The notes beneath the pieces were generated by a model. It saw only the letters and a program-made list of their open reading frames with translations, searched no databases and was not told where the DNA came from. Source: Victivallales bacterium (GTDB taxonomy: Bacteria > Verrucomicrobiota > Lentisphaeria > Oligosphaerales > Oligosphaeraceae). From it: DNA of 7,497 nucleotides. The stretch spans positions 1-7,497 of the forward strand of contig JAFYGL010000500.1 of the NCBI GenBank assembly GCA_017543165.1, given 5' to 3'. The position numbers and the translations under genes are program-made. Shown here piece by piece: positions 1 to 6,900 of the stretch (within the stretch, counting starts at the first letter, position 1; each line of letters begins with the position of its first letter).

Positions 1-74
1 ATAGGCAGGCAAGCAACTATGTTCTTGCAAATCTGGACGCCCAGTTGTGCAGAAACATTTGCGTATGCCCGCAT
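1..74 (-). CDS. Possible 5' end of a next minus-strand gene (partial)
   Basis: From the ATG at 72-74 the frame is open for 24 codons to the window edge. It begins MRAYANVSAQLGVQICKNIV. An in-frame TAG lies three codons upstream, so this is the first possible ATG, and GAAGG sits about nine bases before it as a plausible Shine-Dalgarno. It lies after pbpC in the same direction, beyond the hairpin at 96-116. I do not recognise the product, and 24 codons without a stop is weak evidence on its own. An alternative ATG at 90 in another frame is also open to the edge, but its translation looks less protein-like. Confidence 0.35.
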   Translation of the reverse strand, partial: MRAYANVSAQLGVQICKNIVACLP

Positions 75-95
75 ATCGAGCTACCTTCATCCTGA

Positions 96-116
96 TGCGC
101 GGCCAATGGCCGCGCA
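96..116 (-). terminator. GC-rich hairpin downstream of pbpC, possible terminator
   Basis: The arms 96-105 (TGCGCGGCCA) and 107-116 (TGGCCGCGCA) are perfect reverse complements around a single A, about 46 bases past the pbpC stop. As RNA it gives a nine-pair GC stem with a three-base loop. No U-tract follows on the minus strand (ATCAGGATG comes next), so it is not a canonical intrinsic terminator. A second copy of GCCGCGCAGA at 137-146 could pair with the 96-103 arm instead, giving a competing structure. Confidence 0.4.
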
Positions 117-147
117 GAGAAGCCCGCCTAACTACAGCCGCGCAGAA

Positions 148-161
148 CTGTCCACTGTCCA
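148..161 (-). repeat. Two tandem copies of a 7-bp unit directly after the pbpC stop
   Basis: On the minus strand TGGACAG is repeated twice starting immediately after the TAG stop of pbpC (162-164). It is outside the coding frame. It may be chance or a remnant of a short simple repeat. Confidence 0.5.
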
Positions 162-2312
162 CTATGGCTTTACCGTAAACGAAACGACGCTGGCCTCCAG
201 TGAGCCGTCATTGGAAATTGCGCAGACCTTGTGGGAGCCAACGGCAAACTGCAATGCCTGGTTCTCCTTAACTGCGCCCACATAAATGCCGTCCACATAC
301 CACAGTGCGCTGGCATTTGCCTTCAAGGGGATGCTTGCTCCTCCCTCCTGGGCTACATAATCCGCCTCCAGCGGCGAGACAATCTTGATTTGCGTGCGTC
401 TCATTTCGCCGCATTTCTTGCATTCTGGCAGGGCGAAGCCAGGCAATGTCCAGCCCTCGACGGTATTCTGGCACTTTGCACTTGGGCTTAGGCCGCTTTC
501 CCTGCAAAGCCTGCTTTGCGCAAGGCAAGTCTCTGGTTCCTCCCATTGTGGCGATTTGTTCACATACAGCGAGGACATGATGCGCCCTGCGCAAGGGGCC
601 GCCACCTTCCCACCCACCAGATATGACGATGCCTTGGGCATCTTGTTGCCAATCCATACGCCCACCGCATAGTCTGGTGTATAGGCAATGCACCAGGCAT
701 CCCGCAGACCATTGGAAGTACCTGTCTTCCAGGCTATGTCCTTGGTGGTGCATGGTATCTGGTAAATGCGCAGCATCCTTGACACCATAAGCGCGCAGGA
801 CTTTGAAAACACCTGCTGCCCTCGCGCCTCGGTGCCCTCCTGAAGGAAACTTGCCTTCTTGTATTCGCCGCCCCTTGCCAAAGCGGCATACGCATCGGTC
901 AGCTGCCAAAGCGTATGACCAGCAGTGCCCAGGGCTATGGTAAGTCCTTTTTCCCTGCTTATATTTTCACGCAGTCTGGCATCATCGGAAATCAATCCCA
1001 GTTTTGAGAACGTGTCCAGAGTACGTTCCGTTCCCAATTGCGCCAGAAGGCGCAGCACAGGCGTGTTTAGGGAACGCCCCAAGGCATATTTCGCCTTGAT
1101 GTCGCCAGCAAATGTGCCGTCATAATTGCCTGGCGAGTATGCGCCGAAACTCAAGGGCGCGTCGATGAGCAATGTGTCCTCGGCAATCATGCCACCGTCT
1201 ATGGCCTCGGCATAAATGAATGGCTTCAGCGTGGAGCCTGCGCTGCGCCTGCAAACAGCGGCATTGATTTGCCCCGTATGCATCTCATGGAAGTCCAGAG
1301 TGCCCACCATTGCCAGTATCTTGTTCTTCTTCACATCAATCACAACGGCGGCGCCATCCTTGGCATTGGGTATCATGGCACATTCCTGCTTAAACATGCC
1401 CCGCACCGCCTTCTGAATGCCCATGTCCAGAGAAGTACGCACTTCATAGCAGTCCCTCCCCGCCTCGCGCCTGGCAAATCTCAGGTACATTTCCCGTTCA
1501 GGCCTGTTGTTTCTGGTGTAATGGGACTGCTCCTTGAAGTCACGGTAGTACAATGGTGCACTGTATAATTCCTCCAGGCTTGCCCCTTTTAGTTTGCCAG
1601 CCTTCTGCATTCTTAAAAGCACATTATACTGCCTGCGCTTTGCAACTTCAGGATGCAAATTGGGCCTGTATCCATTAGGTCTTTGGGGAAGTCCCGCCAG
1701 CAATGCGGCCTCAGGTATGCTAAGTTCCGCAGCCGTCTTGTCAAAATAGAATCTTGCAGCGGCCTGTATGCCGTATATCTTGCCGCCGAAAGGCAGCCTG
1801 TTCACATATTCCTCCAGGATTTGCTCCTTGGTATATATGCCCTCCAGATACCGCGCCATGCAGCCCTGCTGCACTTTGTTCCACAGTGTTTTCTTGTGCC
1901 CTGCGTCGGGCAAGGACACCAGTTGCATGGTTATGGTCGAGGCGCCAGAATGCTTGCGCAGATGCAGGACATTGCTGAAGAATGCCCTGGCTATCGCGGT
2001 ATAGGAGACGCCACCGTGCCGCCAGAAGCCCTCGTCCTCAATGGCGATGATGGCATCAATGAAGGCTGGCGACACCTGGCTTAACGGCACTGGCTCCCTG
2101 TTCTGGAAATCAAAGGTGCGCTCAATATGAATTACATTGCCGTCCCTGTCCAGAAACTGCCGTATCGGCGTCTGCTTTTCCAGGCGTGCCATGGGGTTGA
2201 AAAGCAGATATGGCAGCACAATCCAGACGCCCAGCGCCACCAGCAGCACCAATCCCAGCACACCCACCAGGCACAACAATGCCTTTTTACAAATGGTTCC
2301 GTCTATCGTCAT
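162..2312 (-). CDS. pbpC: Penicillin-binding protein 1C (bifunctional transglycosylase/transpeptidase)
   Basis: Class A PBP that polymerises lipid II and cross-links the glycan strands on the periplasmic face of the inner membrane. From the ATG at 2312 it has 716 residues, slightly below the E. coli PBP1C length. Residues about 9-38 form one membrane segment. The GT51 domain follows, with EDEGFWRHGG (catalytic Glu about 92), GASTITMQ (about 123-130) and the NRLPFGG block. The transpeptidase domain has STLK (Ser about 360, Lys 363), SLN (about 414-416) and KTGTS (about 529-533), so both active sites look intact. A cysteine-bearing segment (about 574-634) leads into a C-terminal BiPBP_C-type domain ending in a WYVDG/GSH pattern. 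That C-terminal domain is what marks PBP1C rather than PBP1A or 1B. It lies downstream of an alpha-2-macroglobulin gene, the classic pairing. The start is uncertain: an in-frame ATG at 2357 (beginning MPKRGYW) and a GTG at 2393 would add 15 or 27 residues. None has a good Shine-Dalgarno. I chose 2312 because it leaves a short basic N-terminus before the membrane helix and stays clear of the inverted repeat. Confidence 0.93.
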   Translation of the reverse strand: MTIDGTICKKALLCLVGVLGLVLLVALGVWIVLPYLLFNPMARLEKQTPIRQFLDRDGNVIHIERTFDFQNREPVPLSQVSPAFIDAIIAIEDEGFWRHGGVSYTAIARAFFSNVLHLRKHSGASTITMQLVSLPDAGHKKTLWNKVQQGCMARYLEGIYTKEQILEEYVNRLPFGGKIYGIQAAARFYFDKTAAELSIPEAALLAGLPQRPNGYRPNLHPEVAKRRQYNVLLRMQKAGKLKGASLEELYSAPLYYRDFKEQSHYTRNNRPEREMYLRFARREAGRDCYEVRTSLDMGIQKAVRGMFKQECAMIPNAKDGAAVVIDVKKNKILAMVGTLDFHEMHTGQINAAVCRRSAGSTLKPFIYAEAIDGGMIAEDTLLIDAPLSFGAYSPGNYDGTFAGDIKAKYALGRSLNTPVLRLLAQLGTERTLDTFSKLGLISDDARLRENISREKGLTIALGTAGHTLWQLTDAYAALARGGEYKKASFLQEGTEARGQQVFSKSCALMVSRMLRIYQIPCTTKDIAWKTGTSNGLRDAWCIAYTPDYAVGVWIGNKMPKASSYLVGGKVAAPCAGRIMSSLYVNKSPQWEEPETCLAQSRLCRESGLSPSAKCQNTVEGWTLPGFALPECKKCGEMRRTQIKIVSPLEADYVAQEGGASIPLKANASALWYVDGIYVGAVKENQALQFAVGSHKVCAISNDGSLEASVVSFTVKP

Positions 2313-2518
2313 TGAAAACAAGGCTTCGCAAACTGTCCAATACCCTCTTTTAGGCATAGTTTTATATATCCACAGATTTCCACAGATTATCACTGATTAT
2401 CTTTTCGTTCTCTAACTGAAATCAGTGAAAATCTGTGGAAATCTGTGGATAAATAAAATAGCCAGGCCTTTATGGTAAGTGCTGGATAGTTGCAAAGTAT
2501 TCCACTATTCCAGGCTCA
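2313..2518 (-). other. Intergenic spacer between the alpha-2-macroglobulin gene and pbpC
   Basis: This 206-base spacer separates the A2M stop (TAA, 2519-2521) from the preferred pbpC start. It holds the large inverted repeat at 2360-2458. The part nearest A2M (2462-2518) shows no U-tract terminator and no clear promoter. With genes in the same direction, read-through co-transcription is plausible but not shown. No small ORF with a ribosome site was found in it. Confidence 0.6.
2360..2458. repeat. Large intergenic inverted repeat built of 10-bp units
   Basis: The arms 2360-2398 and 2420-2458 are reverse complements over 39 bp with two mismatches (2366/2452 and one inside the core), around a 21-base loop. 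The core of the right arm is three consecutive 10-bp units: AATCAGTGAA, AATCTGTGGA, AATCTGTGGA. The left arm mirrors it. The element fills most of the A2M-pbpC spacer and would form a very stable hairpin in a transcript crossing it. It has no coding capacity. ATAG occurs directly on both edges (2356-2359 and 2458-2461), possibly a 4-bp target duplication, though this could be chance. It is likely a member of a dispersed REP-like or MITE-like family, which one window cannot prove. It ends two bases before the ATG at 2357, so use of that start would put the hairpin over the ribosome site. Confidence 0.85.
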
Positions 2519-3898
2519 TTACTCCGTGATTTCAATGACGCCCTTTGTCGCAAAGGAGCCATTCACATCTGGATTGTACATGTCATCCACGGATGTGCCA
2601 GGTATCTTGTATTTGCCAGGAATGACTGCCCTGATGTTGTAGCTCACATTGCAGCCGCCTGCCTCGTCCCCGAAGAACAGCAGGTACCTGTCCTCCAGCA
2701 TTTCAATATGCTGTGCCTCGTACTTGGAGTTCTCGCCCAGGATCACATTCGCCCTGGTGGCCAAGGCCTGGTTCTCAATTTCAAAGCCGCCTGGCAGCAA
2801 GTCCAGCAGCACGCCGTTGCCGATTCTGCCATTGTGCCTGATTTTGAGCTGCACGGTAAGCAAATCGCCGCATTTTGCCTTGGTCACCAGATTGCCGTCA
2901 CTGTCACGATATTCCTTGTGTATTGTGATGCTACCGCTGCTGGCAGGCTCCTTCGCTATGCCACGCAATCTTGCGCTGATGTAAAGCGGCCCTGGCCCGT
3001 GGTTGACTATTCTGTCGCAGCCCTTCAATGCCTGGCTGCCTTCCAGTTTCGCCCTGGTGGATTTTCCATTGGCGAACACCTCGATTTCAGTTGGCTGCGG
3101 CTCATTGTGCACGCCATACGCGGCAAGACCGTATGTAACCCATGCGTTTGTGCCCGTGACGCCCCAGCCGCTGCCATCCTTGCGACCGCTTTTAGCCAGT
3201 TCCAATGCCAGTTTTGCATTGGCAGGATTGTCAGGCACTATCTCCATTGCAATGGACAGCACGAATGCCTTTCTCATGGCAGGATTGCCGAAATACCAGC
3301 TCACATTGCTGTCATTCCACGCCAGTTTCTCCATTGCCTCATTCAAGGCGGGCAGCGCCTGCTTCGCATAGCCCAGTTTAAACAGCGCAGCCGCATACAT
3401 GAACTTCGCCATGCCGCCCAGTTGCTTCTCGTACTCCAGTTTCTGCAACATCACGCTGGCCTTGCTCTTGTTGCCCAAAAGCGCCAGTACATAGCCATTG
3501 TATGCCTGCTGGAAATCCGAATCGACCCTGTCAAAACGCCTCAGCAGGAAATCCAACGTGTTCTTGCGGGCATTCTCGGTAAACAGAGGCGAGTTGGCCA
3601 AAGCCAGGAAGTGCGCAGCAAATGTGCTGACCTCATACCAGATTGAATTGGAATCAACCCAACTGGCAAAGCCATTGCCGCCGCGCTGCATTGCCAGCAC
3701 ACGCCGCACGCCCAGTTCCACCTTGCCCTTGCCAGAGGCGGCCAGTGCCTCGTTGATGATGCCAGCCTTCAGCATCTTGTCCGTCGCCAGGAAGGGGAAT
3801 GCGCAGGATGTAGTCTGCTCCAGGCATCCGTATGGATATTGGTTCAGCCATTCCAATGCCTCGGCGGCGGCGATTGACACGGATGACGCCGCGCTCAC
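2519..3898 (-). CDS. Alpha-2-macroglobulin, C-terminal part with thioester domain (split gene)
   Basis: C-terminal 459 residues of a bacterial A2M (YfhM family), a protease trap of the periplasm. The thioester motif YPYGCLEQTTS lies at residues 21-31, with Cys25 and Gln28 expected to form the internal thioester (codons at 3815-3826). An alpha-helical thioester domain follows (about 10-265, with GGNGFASW and GWGVTGTNAW blocks). The C-terminal MG domain contains GDLLTVQLKI, LLPGGFEIEN and RAVIPGKYKIPG. The GTG start at 3898 overlaps the TGA of the upstream A2M part by four bases and has only a distant, weak GAGAAGG upstream. Reading upstream in this frame gives LAGANEKVLDSR before the GTG, with no stop until 3971-3973. 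That stretch fits the strand that normally precedes the thioester helix, so the GTG is probably not a natural start. The ORF has no signal peptide and could not be exported alone by the usual route. It is best read as the distal part of one broken or mis-sequenced gene; translational coupling is the alternative. Confidence 0.9.
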   Translation of the reverse strand: MSAASSVSIAAAEALEWLNQYPYGCLEQTTSCAFPFLATDKMLKAGIINEALAASGKGKVELGVRRVLAMQRGGNGFASWVDSNSIWYEVSTFAAHFLALANSPLFTENARKNTLDFLLRRFDRVDSDFQQAYNGYVLALLGNKSKASVMLQKLEYEKQLGGMAKFMYAAALFKLGYAKQALPALNEAMEKLAWNDSNVSWYFGNPAMRKAFVLSIAMEIVPDNPANAKLALELAKSGRKDGSGWGVTGTNAWVTYGLAAYGVHNEPQPTEIEVFANGKSTRAKLEGSQALKGCDRIVNHGPGPLYISARLRGIAKEPASSGSITIHKEYRDSDGNLVTKAKCGDLLTVQLKIRHNGRIGNGVLLDLLPGGFEIENQALATRANVILGENSKYEAQHIEMLEDRYLLFFGDEAGGCNVSYNIRAVIPGKYKIPGTSVDDMYNPDVNGSFATKGVIEITE

Positions 3899-3970
3899 CC
3901 TGCTGTCCAGTACCTTCTCATTTGCTCCAGCGAGGGCTTGTATTCCTCGCCGGGCTTCAGCACCACAAAG
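3895..3970 (-). other. Probable frameshift junction within the alpha-2-macroglobulin gene
   Basis: Both A2M frames are open here: the first ends at TGA 3895-3897, and the second is open from just after a TGA at 3971-3973. Frame 0 reads KPGEEYKP and then turns unlike the family. The -1 frame picks up LAGANEKVLDSR and runs straight into the thioester domain. Adding one base to the CCC run at 3934-3936 (minus strand) gives a continuous EEYKPLAGANEKVLDSR. I checked the overlap for a classical X XXY YYZ slippery heptamer in frame 0 and found none, so programmed -1 frameshifting is not supported. A real one-base deletion or a sequencing or assembly error fits better. Confidence 0.75.
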
Positions 3971-6900
3971 TCAGTCGCAGTGCTGGCTGGGATTGCAGGA
4001 CGCACATTCACATAATCACGCTGCTCGACTTTGGTGCCGCCCATCTCAAGTGTGTAGTTTATCTCCTGGGCGCCCCCGCCATCCACCTTGAAAGGCAGAT
4101 ATGCCACGGAACTGCCGCCACGTTTCACCTTTATCTTTTTGGTGACTTTGCCATTTGGAGAAATGCCCTTGCCGCAAGTCACAGTCAGCACCGCCTCTTC
4201 ATTGTCGTATTCGTGGTTCACCACCTTGAAAATGCCCTGGAACGCATCGCCAGGCGCGGCAATGGCAGGAAGCACCGCACTTACATCCGCCTTGCGCCTC
4301 ACCTTCAACTCCCTGTCAATGGAGCCCACCTTGCCGCCGCAGGCCGCCACTGCCATTAGACGCATCGCGCCAAAATGCTGCGGCACCGTCATTCTAAGAG
4401 AAACCGCGCCATTGACAATGTCCGCCGCAGGCAACACCACGATTGCATTGCCTTTGTTCTTGATGTCCTCCATGCGCAGGCCGCCAAACGCGCCGTCACC
4501 GCCAATCTTTCGAGGTGCCTTCATGCCAGCCTTGGGAAAGATTCTGGAATAGATGTCGTAAGTCTGGAAATCGCAGTAGTATTTTCCATGCAGGAAGCCG
4601 AATATGTCAGGCGTCTTGTAGTCGGTCAATGCCAGTATTCCTTCATCCACAGCGAAGAACTGCACCGTGCCATTCAGTGGCTTGCCTTCCAAGTCCAGCG
4701 CCTTCAGCGCCACCTCGATTTCCTTGCCTGGCTCGGCGATTTCTGGGGCCTGTATTTCCAGTTTAGCCTTGCGCGAGGCCTGGTCTATCGGCAGCCTCAA
4801 CAATGCATACGAACGGCTCATGTCGTCATTCTCGGTCTTTCCAGACGTCAGCAACGACAATTCCACAAAATAACTGTCGCCCACCACATGCGCGGGTATC
4901 GGCAGTTTGAAACTGTTCTTGCCAGGCACAGTGTCAATTGCCCTGACATCCTCCAGCCTGCTTTCGCCAGCGGCGATGAGCAGGCTGCCCTTGGCGGCGT
5001 CAAAACTCAGGGTGGCCGTTGCGCCAGGCGTGTATTTCTCCGCATCGGATGACACAGTCAGCACCGCTGGATTCGAACTGCGGGAACTGCCTCCATCTCC
5101 CCACCAGTGGTAGAAATCAAGCACACTCTTTCCCACTTTCAGCCGATAATGGCCATAATCCAGTTCCTTTATGGTCAGCACAGTTCCATTGGACGCAACA
5201 GCAACGGCATCCAATTTTCTTTCGCTGACCACTTCCTCACGCCACTGCCTCTTTCTTACGCCGCCGTCCTCAATCAAGGCATATTTCCACTCCAATTTCA
5301 CGAGAGAGGCCTCTGCCGTGACTTTGTCCTCCGCCTTCAGATCCTCCTTGTTGAAAGTCAGCAGGCGGCATTCTATTTCCACATCCCTGTCCTTGTCAGC
5401 GGCTTTCTTAAGGCCGACATACACGCGCTTGGGACTGTAGAGAAAGTCTGTCGATGCGGATATGGCACGTTCCCCTCTTTCCCTTGCGGTGGCAATCACA
5501 CGCAATTTAACAGGGGTATCCAGACTGCGGTTGGCGTTTTCCACGGCACGGCGTATGTTTGGCACCTGAAAAACCTCGTCATTCAACTTCTGATATTCGT
5601 CTTCCCAAATCGTGCCCAACTCCACGACGCCAGTGTCGCGCGCCAAGCCTCCAACTGAATAATCCTTCCAATGACGGGGATAATGGCTGCCGACCAGGAA
5701 CATGTTCATCCTCATGGAGCCGCCTTCCAGTTCCTTCCCGAAATAATACTTTCCGCTGACCTTCAATTCAGCCACCTCGTCTTCCTGGAGCACCTCCTTT
5801 GTGGAAGACAACTTCAATTTGATTCTGTCAGGCGTGAAGGCGCCTACGTAAATCCCATGGGAATCCCATTCCTTTTCGCCTGGAATGCCGCATTTCACAA
5901 CATAGTCCTCTCCGCGTGCATCGCTGTTGAGCTGGAACGAGGCGGAGCCAAAGCCTTCCTTGTTAGTGTCTATCATCTTCCTGCCGACTATGCGCCCCTC
6001 GGCATCCGACAGGCTAATCTCGCAGCGCAGCGCACACCCCACAAAGCCTTCCTTCGTGTTGCGGCGGACAAATACCGAGGCCTCCACCACCTCGCCTGGC
6101 CTGTATATGCCGCGCTCGGTGTAGATGAATGCCCTCATTTCCTCAAAATCGCGCCCCTCGTTGCCGAACTCCGCATTGGAGAGTTCGCTGTTTCCATTCA
6201 AGGCAAGATATGTGACATCGCCCTCCTTCTCGGCGACAACAAAGATGTTTCCTGTGGCCTTGCGGGCATCCACCTTGGAATAGTCCAGCAGCGCCGTGCC
6301 GTCCTGCCCAGTCATCCCCTCGGCCAGCAATACGCGGTTGTTTGTATAGGCGCGCACCTTGCAATTTTCCACGCCCTTCTGATTATCCAGGCTGCGCACA
6401 AATACCGCCAGGCTTTTCCCGTGCGGTGCCTCAGTCACGGATATTCCAAGGTCGCTTAACACCATCTCCAGCTCCTGGTTTCCGCCAAAATAATATGGCA
6501 AATCATCATAATTGCTGCTTGACCTGTGGTCCAGCCTTATCATGTACAGACCAGGCTTGAGTTCCTTCAGCATGTCGCCAATATCCAGCGCAAGTCTCTG
6601 CTTTCTCTTCATGCAGGACGGCACGTCGTATGCCTTCTCCGCCATTTTTATCATTATCTCCTCGGCGGTCTCGGAATATCTTCTGGCGCTCATCACGCCT
6701 GCCACGTCCATATTCTCACGTGGCACGCGCCATATTGTCACGTTCACCTTGTCAAGCCTGTACGCATCCAGCGCAATAGTGCATTTGCGCCCGCTGCCCG
6801 CGCCTATCGGATAGTATCTGCCTTCATCAGTAAAGGAAAGCACAGGGTCGCCGCCACTGGTCTTTGCCACGAAAGACATATCCTCCTCGGTTTTGCCGTA

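Noticed and set aside
19..285. Plus-strand open frame of 88 codons at the left edge
   Set aside because: It runs across the hairpin and into the 3' end of pbpC on the opposite strand, with no Shine-Dalgarno visible. It mirrors the possible minus-strand frame at 1-74.
268..909. Second minus-strand open frame of 213 codons inside pbpC
   Set aside because: It is out of frame with the PBP1C transpeptidase domain, whose KTG and C-terminal motifs lie in the main frame. Its translation looks like a frame shadow.
2360..2458. Intrinsic terminator of the A2M gene
   Set aside because: The stem is far longer than a terminator, is AT-rich, has a 21-base loop, and on the minus strand is not followed by a U-tract.
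2360..2458. CRISPR-like repeat array
   Set aside because: The short 10-bp units are contiguous without unique spacers and are arranged as an inverted pair.
2708..3646. Plus-strand open frame of 312 codons
   Set aside because: It lies fully antisense to the A2M thioester part, which has clear family motifs. Its translation has no recognisable domain and is rich in residues typical of an antisense shadow (His, Arg, Gln, Cys).
3895..3970. Programmed -1 ribosomal frameshift in the A2M overlap
   Set aside because: No X XXY YYZ heptamer in frame 0 between the two limiting stops, and no obvious downstream pseudoknot by eye.
5671..6459. Plus-strand open frame of 262 codons
   Set aside because: It is antisense to the MG domains of A2M, including the YTERGIYRPGE block. 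No ribosome site or family pattern was seen; it is a composition effect.
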